A stretch of DNA of 64,000 bases from Carya illinoinensis (lineage: Eukaryota; Streptophyta; Magnoliopsida; Fagales; Juglandaceae), in the NCBI RefSeq assembly GCF_018687715.1, contig NC_056767.1, forward strand, positions 7,441,001 through 7,505,000, in the 5' to 3' direction. The notes beneath the pieces are model-generated. The model searched no databases, was not told the DNA's origin, and worked only from the letters and a program-made list of their open reading frames with translations. Shown one piece after another: positions 54,361 through 64,000 of this stretch. How positions within the stretch are numbered: the stretch's first letter is position 1; the number at the start of each line of letters is the position of its first letter. The position numbers were made by a program, and so were the translations under genes.

Positions 54361-55700
54361 TGTTGAACTCAAGGTTTCAAGTTTCATGTGATTATAAATC
54401 TACACATGGATTTTGATGATAACAAATGAATTCAAAGAATAAAAAAGTCTCAAACTCAAGTTGTCTACACAATGGAGTCAAACACATCAAGGAAACAAGC
54501 ATGAGCAAGAAGGGAACAAGCTTACATTAAAATTATAGAGTAATGTTGTAAATCTCTTCAAAATTTGAAATTAGGATTAATGCTCAAAATTAATATTTTA
54601 TCATAAAGCATTAAAATACATTTTCCACATGTGCATGAATATTTTTGAAAATTAAATTTGAAAATTTTGAAAGATGATTGATTGTCATCTTTTGCATGTG
54701 CATGCCTTGATTAAAGGGTTGAACTTTGAAAATATTAAAGATGATTGATTGTCATCTTTCACATGTGCATGTTTTATTTGAATATTTTCAAAAGTGATTG
54801 ATGCTTTTTTAGACTTATACAAAAAGTAAAAGATTAGGTTTGAATTTTTTGAAAATGAAAGTGTGCTCATTTTGTCATATGCCAAAAGTAAAAGATTAGG
54901 TTTGATTTTTTTGAAAAAGTGAATGATGTTGTCTTTGACAATTGAGAAAGAAGAACCTTTTATTTGAATTCTTTGAAAAAGTGAATGATGTTGTCTTTGA
55001 CAATTGAAAAAGAAGAACCTTTTATTTGAATTTTTTGAAAAAGTGAATGATGTTGTCTTTGACATGTGAATCTTTTTAAATTTGAATATGAAGTCTCATA
55101 TGCCTATAAATAGATCATTTGAGAGCTTCACATTTACAACACCAAGAGCATACAACATTCATTCAAAGCTTTCATTCTCTCTTCTCTAAACATTGAGCCT
55201 TAATCCTTGTTCATTTTGAGAGATATAGCTTGCGCTGTATTGTTCTTATTTCACTCGTTGAGGAGTGTTTTCTGATAACCTACCCACTATCAGCTTTTGT
55301 ATCAGAAAAATGGTGTGTATAACCCTTGTGTGTGTAGAAAGTATTCTACACAGAGAATAATTGAATCACCACGTGTAAGGTGATTGCAAGTGTAGAGGGT
55401 GTTCTACACGGATCCTTTGTAGCGGTGTTGTTCAAAGGTGTAATAGGTTTCTATCTCCACCTGAAGGAGGTTGAATAGTGAATTTGGGAATCCTCAAGGG
55501 GTAGCTTGAGGCGAGGACGTAGGCAGTGGGGCCGAACCTCGTTAACATACTGAGTTTGCTTCTCTCTTACCCTTACTCTTTATATTTATTGTTATTTCAT
55601 ATTTTGTTTATATTTTATATTATATATTTGATTTATAATTGTTATTTTTTTTAATACAACTCAATTCATCCCCCCTCTTGTGTTAGTCATCTGGGCAACA
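54361..55700 (+). repeat. 3' LTR of the Sirevirus
   Basis: Same 1340-bp length as the 5' LTR. About 14 differences, mainly C/T and G/A transitions, clustered in the first 220 bp and around 55310-55360. Confidence 0.96.
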
Positions 55701-56290
55701 AAATGGTTAAAAAGAAAAAGAAAAGGAAGCAGCGAAAAAAAAAAAAAAAACTCCACCATTAGTAGATAAATAAACAAAAAAAAAACCAAAAAAAAAAACA
55801 AAAAACAAATTAACCAAATGGTTTAAAAAAAAAAAGAAGAAGAAAAAAGCATCATTGATAAATAAATAAACAAAAGAAGCAGCCAAAAGAAAAAAAATAA
55901 AAAATAAAAATTGACCAAATGGTTAAAAAAATAAAAAGGAAGCAGCAAAAAAAAAAAAATGCATCATTGGTAAATAAATAAACAAAGGAAGCAGCCAAAA
56001 AAAAAAAACAAAAAAAAAATTGACCAAATGGTTTAAAAAAAAAGCAGCAAAAAAAAAAAATTGCACCATTGGTAAATAAATAAACAAATAAAGCATAAAA
56101 AAACAAAAAAAAAAATTGACCAAATGGTTTAAAAAAAAGGAAGCAGTAAAAAAAAAATTGCACCATTGATAAATAAACAAACAAAGGAAGCAGCCAAAAA
56201 ACAAATTGACCAGATGGTTAAAAAAAAAGAAAAGAAGCAGCAAAAAAAAAAAAAAAATTGCACCATTGGTAAATAAATAAACAAATAAAA
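55701..56290. repeat. A-rich minisatellite of about 100 bp, right block
   Basis: Five to six more units of the array described at 46310-46518. Poly-Phe open frames on the minus strand are products of the poly(A) runs. Confidence 0.88.
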
Positions 56291-59200
56291 CACTATAAAA
56301 AGTACTACAAGTACTTGTGGATCCCATCATATTATTAACTATAACAAAGTCTAACTAACCTCATCTTATCTCTATAAATAAAAACATATTTGATCTAATC
56401 TCATCTTATCTCAACATATCTCAAAAGATTTTATCTTATCTTATCTTATTTCTGAAAACAAACGATTAAATCTATTCTTTCCAAAGTAAAAAGTTATGAT
56501 TTCGCACAAGTTTTACTTTATTGTCTATAAATAAGGGACTTTATCCATAAATTTACTAACTCCTGATTCTCTAAAATGTAAGGAAACACTTTATCTATCT
56601 AATTGTCTTTTTTTCTTTATGTTTTTGGCTAATTATATCTAACTCGAGAATCTCTTATTGTGTACACCAAAAAGGAGATTAACTGGAACTTATGTTGTTG
56701 TATCTTAGAATTTGATTGTCAAGAAATCTAGTGCATGTTCTAATTTGAAGGCACCAAGATTCTATTTTAAGAAAAGTATCCATCATAATGTGTCTTAACA
56801 CCGGGTTTCCTCTTCCTAATTTCTTCTTGTCGTTTTGTTTTTTTTTTTTTTTTTTTCCTCTAATTTACACAGTATATGTACAAATTACTTATCTTTCTCA
56901 AAATTACAACTTATCTAATTTTCCCTTTAAATAGAAAAATGCCCCTACAAAAATAGCTTATTAAATAAAAATAATAATTTATAAAATATTTTATAAAAGT
57001 CATTTTAAAAATTTTAGGTTTTTATCAAGGATATTTACGTCAAATTTTTATAGAGATGGTGTGTCGTAGTTTTTTTTTTTTTTTTTTTTTTTTTTGGTAT
57101 TTTGAAGGAGTAAATTCCAAATTAATAATTTGAAGTAGTGATTGCAAATTGAGTGCTATTTTAAGAGGGATTTGTATATTTATCCCTAATTTGAATATTG
57201 ACTTCCAATGGAAAATTTTTTTATTTATTTACTTTTTTTTCCATTTTCCTGTTTTTCAGCAAGCGTATGCAAGAAAAGTTCTCTCTTGCTTAGAGATTAA
57301 GGAAATATTTTTTTTAATGATGTTGTGATTTTTTTTAAAATATTTCAGATGATTAAAAATATATATAAAAAAAAAGAAAAATATACATTTTTCGGGAGAA
57401 TTCCTCAAAAAATACCCAAATATTAATACTTTTTAATTATTGTGGAACGCACTTCACTAATTTATTAGGTTTGTCAAACACCACACTTGTAAATAGATTT
57501 TTTCTTTAACCTAATTAACTAGTCTATATATATAGTTCCATTTATTGTCATATACTTTAAAACTTCATATTTTTCGTTTTAATTTTAATTGTTTGTATGG
57601 ATACTTTATTTGTTAGCTAATTATATAACAAACAAAAAAAATCCATATATATATATATATATATATAAGATTTGTTCAAGCCATGCTTCTCATCAATAAA
57701 AAAATAGTAACAAAACATTATTTTTATGGGATTTTAGGCCAAAACCTCCCTTGGTCTTTGTTCCCATGTGAATTTCACTCATGTATAACGTTAAAGAGCT
57801 ATGCTACATGGTACACTCAACTCTTATTGCGTCGAATCATTGAAATCGTCACTATCATATCTTTTAAATCTGAATTTTGTGATTGAAAAGAAACAAATTG
57901 TCTTCACGCTGTCACAAATTTCAAAATCTATCAGAATAGATTTAAACTGTAATCTATCATTGTTTTCATCTATCTTATTGCTTTCCTTATTGTCTAGTAA
58001 TAAAAAAAAAAAAAAAAAAAAAAAGTTTATCTATTGGACATTTGTCCGTAGAGATTGAGTCCCTCTTTCTAGAAATGATAATGAAATGGTGAGGTTAAGT
58101 CTCTGTTTAAAAAGAGTGTTATTTCTTGAAAGTTTGTCTATAAAAAATATCAACAGTAGTAAATACCAGACTAGTTACAAAATGAAATAGTATAATGGTG
58201 GAGTTACAAATGCACTAATTGACTTATGAGGTAATGGTTGATTTGGAGATATCATTTGCATATATCCAATTATGGATATAAATTTCTCTTATGAATGAAC
58301 AATTACAGTTTCTCTTTTTAAAAAAAACACTCTTATCTCACTTTCGTCACATTATAAATAATGTCATATTAAGCAAAATAAAATAAAAATGACATGATGT
58401 TATAGTATAAAGAACTATTATATTCACAAAGAGATTACCTCATAAAATGACGTAGCGTGATACACCAAATTTGCTATAAAATAATAAAATCTTTATAATT
58501 TAAAGTACAACATCATGCCATGTATATCACTTTGTGGTAATATTTTGTGAATGTCTTCATAGAATGATCATTTTCCTACAATAAACAGGATTTTCAATAT
58601 TATAAAGGAAAAATCTTCTCGTCATCCTCACAATTCACACACCATACTTATTTTAACTTTTTTTTTTCATTTTTTCTATAATAAATATGTAGTGTGTGGA
58701 TAATAAATAGAATAATTTAATTAGTTTAATAAGAATAAAATATAAAAAATAAAAAAATAATATTTTAATATATAAAATATGTAATATGAGATGATATGTA
58801 ACATTTCCCTATTATAAAACTCCAATCCCAATTGATTCATTATCATTTATTTTAATTCCATTTTGACTACAGAACTTTCTCCATCTGGGAAGTCGGCTAT
58901 TGATATCTATAGGAAACAGTTTTAAAAGTACACACATGCAGATCATGGGCAGGCCTGTAATACATTCGTTTTCAGTCTGAAGATTACATACAAATTTAGA
59001 TTATTTGCTTTCTGTCTTTTCTTTGGTCTAGGCCATGAAACAATCAACACAACTGCAGAGCAGATCTGTGTTGCATGAGCAATGCCTGGATTAATGCAGG
59101 CAAATGTAATATATATACGTAATACATTAAAATTAAATAAATGATATTTACAGTTATAGACTGTGTAAGTCTTGCATGCTCTTGAAGAAATAGATAAATC

Positions 59201-60208
59201 TAAGACCTACATAAAAAAAATATTTTTTTAATAATAAACTTTACTTTTTTCTAAAGAGAGTATACGAGACTAACACATTCTAAGACTGTATCTAGTATTA
59301 TTTTTAAAGTTAACTAAAATTCTTATCCCTATTTCTTTGTGATTAGCTTTTTCTTTTTAATAAAGTAAAAATATTATATACTATATTCACATTTTATTTA
59401 CATTTTATTGGTGTTGATATGGTATTACCTATCAATTTTTGAATTTTTTATTTGAAAAAAATAAGAGTTGACATAATGATTTATGGATAATGTATAGGCC
59501 ATATTAAGTAATATAATATATTATAAGAATTCTGATGAGAATATATATATTATAAGAATTTTGACCCCTCGTGTGAGAATGAGATAAATGCCATCTTTTG
59601 AAGTTTTCTCAACATCATTGACTAGTTATGAGCTTTGGTTTTTTGTTTTTATATATATAAACAAGAGATGCTTTGCTATAGGAAACAAATCTGCCAATTT
59701 AGATGCAGATCATTGATGAATGCTACTCCTCTTTAAATTATATGCATCTGCGACATGCATATTCAAATGCATCCCGAAATTAAAATAGATAGGTAGGAAA
59801 TAGTTTTAAATGTTAGTAGATAAGAGAAAAAGTAAAGCAAAAATAGTTTTCAAACTCGAGTTCCTTCGTTAATTAATAATAGAATATGTTGAGAATATTT
59901 ACCATCCAAACTAACCCTAAATCTTTTGAAAACGCTAACAATTTTTTATCTTGTTTTTCTCCATTAGGTAATTATATAAGGATATACTTACCACTCTTTT
60001 TTTACCGTTTATTTTTATTAACTAAATAAATGTTTTATGTGTTGGGCCACCAAACAATATTAGGCGTGATTTGCTCCATAAATAAATTGACAGAAGTCCT
60101 GTGTTATGTGCTGGACCAAAGAAAGTTATTTTCTTTAATTTTTTTAAATTTCTAATGAGTCAATCATATCAAGTCAACTTTTCCTTCTTTCAATTCATAC
60201 AAATGTGT
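56291..60208. other. Gene-free AT-rich intergenic DNA
   Basis: About 3.9 kb without a credible gene. It contains a TTTGGACAC-family MITE fragment (56360-56465, atctcatcttatctcaac), T-runs at 56840-56858 and 57070-57095, a TA array at 57645-57668, an A-run at 58002-58024 and the hairpin MITE at 58385-58560. Confidence 0.6.
58385..58560. repeat. MITE-like inverted repeat, second member of the 6525 family
   Basis: The left arm attcacaaagagattacctc and the right arm (ccacaaagtg.. / attcacaaaatattacc on the reverse strand) pair imperfectly. The interior gtgatacaccaaatttgct resembles 6560-6590. Confidence 0.5.
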
Positions 60209-60660
60209 GACTACAACAAATTTTGTCTTTAGGGAGGAAATGAAAATCGTCCCAAAATATGTCTTTTAGGGATGATAATCAGATTCCATGCCAAAACATT
60301 GATGGGTGTCATTATACGTTTGAACAGAATATATTGGGACAAACACATTTGTCCCTATTAGAAATATCGTTCAAACATGTACTTATCTGTTTGATCTATA
60401 CTAAAGTGAACCTTTAACGGTTATTTGAAACCGTCGAACATTAAATTAGTAGGTTAAGTTACAAAATTATAGCAGGAATTTGAGTAACCGTTCAAACAGT
60501 TGATTTTGATATTTGAAGTTACCGTTCGAACAGTCATTAAATAATAAATGGTTCGAACGAAAATTCTAGCAGATTATATGAATAAAAGTATGACAAGAGT
60601 AGAAAACACGTTCGAAGGCTTCTATCTGTCCGATCAAACAATGGTAGAGTTTTTTCCGTT
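60209..60660 (+). mobile_element. CACTA-type transposon end with subterminal repeats
   Basis: gactacaacaaattttgtct at 60209 matches the CACTACAAC terminus of En/Spm-type elements except for the first base. Behind it, ttagggaggaaatgaaaatc and a second gtcccaaaata/gggac block follow, then repeated motifs around gttcgaac (gtaaccgttcaaacag, gttaccgttcgaacag, tggttcgaacg, cacgttcgaagg). Subterminal repeats of this kind bind CACTA transposase. No opposite end or transposase is in view, so it is a fragment. Confidence 0.6.
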
Positions 60661-61576
60661 TTTAATTTCCAAAAATTTCCTTATTAATTAGTTATAGGTA
60701 AAAATTTAGTTTATATAATAAATAAAGCATTTAAAAAATATAAAGAAATAAAGGAACTCAATAAGTAACTTAAAAAGGAGCTCAATCTATAACTAATTTA
60801 GAAAATGAAAAGACGATTCATATTTAAATTAATTATACAAAACACAAATAGTGTATTAATCACTGCAGTCCATATAAAGAAAATATTGAAATAAAGAAAT
60901 TTACATCATGCCAATACGAGAGAGAAGGTACAAAATTAAACAAGTGAGGCATCATGATCCTCCTCAAACTTAGCAGAGCCTACCTCTGAAGCGTCCAGGT
61001 CCATTGAGCACTTTAAGGTCGACCATGGCACCTTCAAGTCCGGTCACCTAGGGGCCCCCAACATCAGTTGTCAAGCCACCCTCAGAAGGGTGGGTTGTAG
61101 AGGCTTCATCCTCAGAAGAAAAGGCATCCAGGATCATCTCTCGACCAATTTTGCCACCATGTTTAGTAATAGGATTGGGCTCAAGCTTATTGAGGTTGAT
61201 GGCCCTCAAATGCGCCTCAAGATCTTGAAAGCTCGCTTAAGGATTCATGATAACATGATCCCACATTTTCTTAAGGCCTTCAAATTACCACATTTTCCTC
61301 AGTTGATCGCCCAAGCGGGCAATGAACTCTTGCACTTGGGTGAAGTCGCTCTACAAGTCCTCAACAACCAAGTCCTAGCCAGCAACCCTCCACTAGGCTG
61401 CCTCTTAACTCTTTCAACTCCTCATCCACCGTTGCCTTCTCCCAATCGGCTGCGGCTTGAGCAGCCGACAGTGAGTCATCCTAAACCTTCAAGGTAGTCG
61501 ATAAGGAATAATAATCCCCCTCTAGTAGCTTGAATTGTTGGGCGTCAGAGTCCTGACGACCCCCCAACTCCTCATT
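60661..61576 (-). other. Degraded antisense retroelement DNA
   Basis: 60661-60950 is AT-rich without features. From 60950 the base composition rises sharply in GC and the minus strand shows scattered open stretches continuing the coiled-coil remnants at 61577-61804. The plus-strand open frame at 61090-61497 has low-complexity Pro/Leu content and looks like the shadow of that minus-strand coding. Confidence 0.45.
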
Positions 61577-61804
61577 CTACACTTGAAGCTGGTCTAGCGA
61601 CCTCTCCAACGTCATCATCAAAGCCACCAACTTGTTGACTGCCTCATAGGCTGAGGTGACCTGCCCTTTCACCTTCGCTAGCTCCACCTCTAGGGACTTT
61701 CTCTCCTCCCACTCCCTTTTCGCATAGTTGAGAGTCGTTTTCACTAGAGTGAAGCTCTCGATTCTCTGCCTTGATTGCCTCCTGGCCTCCCATGATGAAA
61801 TCAA
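61577..61804 (-). pseudogene. Antisense coiled-coil remnant
   Basis: A minus-strand frame of 75 residues: RQSRQRIESFTLVKTTLNYA, REWEERKSLEVELAKVKGQV, TSAYEAVNKLVALMMTLERS. Heptad-like, Glu/Lys/Leu-rich, similar in style to 34972-35187. It is probably the remains of a Tat-type antisense ORF whose N-terminal part is at 62018-62194. Stops separate the pieces. Confidence 0.5.
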
Positions 61805-62017
61805 CCAACATATTGGCTACCTACAACCTACCATGATAAGCAACGAAAAGTCAAAACAGGTGAAAAATGAACAAAACAAAAAAATGGGCTAGTCAAGGAG
61901 AAGAAGACCTCAGAGAAAAAGCCCCGCAAAGTTTGAGCCACCAACTCCAGAGCCTCTACCGACTTTAAGACGAGCAGAGGCCAAGATAGCCTCCACTAAG
62001 CTACTAGCAGGAGGTGA

Positions 62018-62194
62018 TCACTGGCCCACCCCAGTGCTTTCGATGTCACTTAAGACCTCCCTGTCCAGTCTGGCAACTGAAGGACTAGGGGGACCCCCGG
62101 CCATTGACATTGGATCCTCCTGGGAAAGGGAGTGTTCATTCTCCTTGCTCGAAGTATGTTGGCCGCCCTCCTTGGACCTCACGACAACGGCTGC
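62018..62194 (-). pseudogene. Upstream piece of the antisense remnant
   Basis: On the minus strand a Ser/Pro/Glu-rich frame contains KEGGQHTSSKENEHSLSQED and ARLDREVLSDIESTGVGQ, ending in TGA at 62018. It is cut on its upstream side by the LTR beginning at 62195; open frame beyond that point belongs to the LTR. Confidence 0.45.
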
Positions 62195-64000
62195 TGTGAC
62201 GCCCCTAAATTCTGTTTGGGATCGAACGGACATTTGAAGCGTCGAGACATGCAACACAAGGTTACCTGCCCCCGTTCATGACATATAAGATGCAATATTC
62301 CTAACATGCATCTAACAATATGCAATATTCGTAGCGGATAAATTTTTTCTTTAGCAATACTATGCACCAAATTGAAAATATCCCAAATGCTTAAAACATA
62401 CTTCATACATAAAAATCCATTGAACAATTAAGATCACAACACTAGTCCAAAATGGTTATGATCCAAAAAGTAGTAGAGATGCAACTCAATCGTACAAGTA
62501 GTAATTTACGTTAATTACTATATCAACATTTATGTCGCACCGTCACTTAGTCAACTGTGTCTAGTTGATCAGCTCCTGATTCTCCTTCAAGTCCTGTAAC
62601 AAGATCTACCATTCGGGGGGAATGGTAGTTGGGACTACCAAAGTGAGATTTGATTACAAATCTCAGTAAGTTAACAAAAAACTTCCACACAAGCTAATGA
62701 TGCATGGATTACAGTAAAAACATAAATGCATAATCAAATTCATAAGTAATTAAAGCATAACTTGGAGTACAACATAGCATAATTGACATAACTTAAATTG
62801 AAACATGAACTGAACTTGACTTGACATGAACTTGATCTGAAACTTGACTTAGCATGAACTTGCTTTGAAACTTGAATTAACATGAAAAATACATACTCCA
62901 CAGTTGTTGTGGCCCCATGTATTCTACGTGTAAATACATACTCCACAGTTGTTGTGGCCCCATGTATTCTACACAAACTTGACCTAACATGAAAAATACA
63001 TACTCCACAGTTGTTGTGGCCCCATGTATTCTACGTGTAAATACATACTCCACAGTTGTTGTGGCCTCATGTATTCTACGTGTCACAATTGTTGTGTCTC
63101 ACGTAGTGTATGCGCCATAATTGCTGTGACCCCATACATAAGTAATCAAGATGAAACGTGACTGGAATACGAAATGACTGAAGCCCTGACGTAACATAAC
63201 GTGACTTGAACATAACTTGAAATACATGACCAACTTGAGATAGAAACATTTCGTAACATGGCATAACATATAATAGACAACATATTTAACATGACATACT
63301 TGCAACAGTGAATATTACATGACTTGACATACATGTAATAGATGGCATACTTAGCATGACGTACTTGTAAGGTACAGTAATACATGACAGAATATATTAT
63401 GTAACAGATAAAAATTGATGACAGAATAAATTCTGTATAATAGACAATTGCGTGATAACTTGGCATGGCATGACATATATGATAACACGCATACATACAC
63501 TGTAGTTCCTTTACTTAGCACACATACACAGTAGACTACTATTAAGTTAAAAGCTAACTTACCTCGATCTCCGCATTTTTTATAAAACTTCAAGTGCGAT
63601 CACGAGGAACTGTAATTAGTGATTCTAAAAGTTAGAACTAAATCACTAATAATTTGAAATATGGAAAATACTAACTTAAAGAGTAAAATTTTCATTTTAC
63701 TTTCTACATGTGGGAAAATGACCGTTTTACCCATAACTTAAGGATTTTGCATACTAACTCCAAAAGTTTCCAAAATTTACATTTCTTATGTAAATTTTGT
63801 CCTAAACTTAAATATCAACTCAGAAAAATTTAAAACAAAACACAACTATGAAGAACACACTATGGCCGAAACATTCATAGGTCATTTCCCTTGATTTTTG
63901 TTGCAATTCCTTCCAATTTCAAAACTCATGCTTAAACCAAAATTTTGCAACAAACGTCTTCCAATCCTAAGTTCAAAACCATACTTAAAACATCCATTTA
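62195..64000. repeat. Head of another LTR retrotransposon LTR, running out of the window
   Basis: Sharp change at tgtgacgcccctaaattc (62195), a start common for plant gypsy LTRs such as the Tekay/Del group. The next 1.8 kb is noncoding, rich in acttgacatgaac- and taacatgac-type degenerate repeats, with a 45-bp minisatellite. The other end is outside the window, so orientation and family are uncertain. Confidence 0.5.
62887..63083. repeat. 45-bp minisatellite
   Basis: Four units beginning aaatacatactccacag at 62887, 62932, 62994 and 63039. Each contains ttgttgtggcc.catgtattct; the second is followed by 17 extra bases. A diverged fifth half-unit follows at 63084-63140. Confidence 0.93.

Larger units (their letters stand above)
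46519..55700 (+). mobile_element. Complete young Sirevirus (Ty1/copia, Maximus/SIRE clade)
   Basis: The 9182-bp element has two 1340-bp LTRs (46519-47858, 54361-55700) differing at about 14 sites by eye, both TGTTGAAC..GGGCAACA. Target duplication aaatg / aaatg is perfect. Met-tRNA primer site, gag with two zinc knuckles, pol in the copia order, a long spacer with two antisense ORFs and a doubled polypurine tract all fit Sirevirus. Two nonsense codons in pol prevent autonomous activity despite the young age. Confidence 0.96.

Noticed and set aside
55852..56330. Overlapping Phe-rich minus-strand frames that look like membrane proteins
   Set aside because: They are poly(A) runs of the A-rich minisatellite read backwards.
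61090..61497. A 135-residue plus-strand frame
   Set aside because: It opens at a non-ATG codon and mirrors the GC-rich minus-strand remnant; no domain is recognisable.

Overview
This is nuclear DNA of a flowering plant, almost certainly a eudicot. It is AT-rich, dominated by LTR retrotransposons of several plant-specific lineages, and carries an intron-bearing receptor kinase gene and a plant-only DUF247 gene. Several dispersed elements rich in TCATCTCATCTCA-like motifs remind me of Fagales (walnut/hickory-type) genomes. That is recollection, not proof, and I put it at about 0.4.

Only two host genes look intact. The first is a single-exon DUF247 (UPF0481) membrane protein at 10705-12117. The second is a seven-exon receptor-like kinase of the At1g01540/At4g01330 type at 39635-42501; its splice sites and phases close perfectly into 524 codons. 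All other coding sequence belongs to mobile elements or gene fragments.

Layout. (1) 0.5-6.05 kb: copy A of a segment carrying a broken S-receptor-kinase 3' exon and a PPR fragment, running into the start of a Tat-type Ty3/gypsy element whose gag is split by a Sirevirus solo LTR. (2) 6-10.7 kb: intergenic, with several MITE-like inverted-repeat elements. (3) 10.7-12.1 kb: DUF247 gene. (4) 12.40-17.51 kb: complete Tork/Tnt1-like Ty1/copia element with LTRs, a target duplication, one nonsense codon and one frameshift. (5) 17.9-36 kb: copy B of the segment, then the long but decayed Tat element. Inside that lie a long-TIR DNA transposon (23.2-24.3 kb), a 78-bp minisatellite and, inserted into the minisatellite, a 7.4-kb Athila-type derivative (26638-34059) that lacks reverse transcriptase. 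Antisense ORF remnants of the Tat element follow. (6) 36-38.4 kb: copy C of the segment. (7) 39.6-42.5 kb: receptor kinase gene, then about 4 kb of intergenic DNA. (8) 46519-55700: a young complete Sirevirus (Ty1/copia, Maximus/SIRE clade) inserted in an A-rich minisatellite, with two related antisense coiled-coil ORFs between pol and the 3' LTR. (9) 56.3-60.2 kb: AT-rich and gene-free. (10) 60.2 kb to the end: a CACTA-like terminus, antisense ORF remnants and the head of another LTR with a 45-bp minisatellite.

Relative ages judged by eye from LTR pairs: Sirevirus about 1% different, Athila derivative about 3%, Tork element about 4-5%. The Tat element is oldest, since it is riddled with stops and hosts the others. 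The most notable items are the twin antisense ORFs of the Sirevirus, the in-frame gag-protease-integrase-tail fusion of the Athila derivative, and the thrice-repeated segment of gene fragments that flanks the Tat element.
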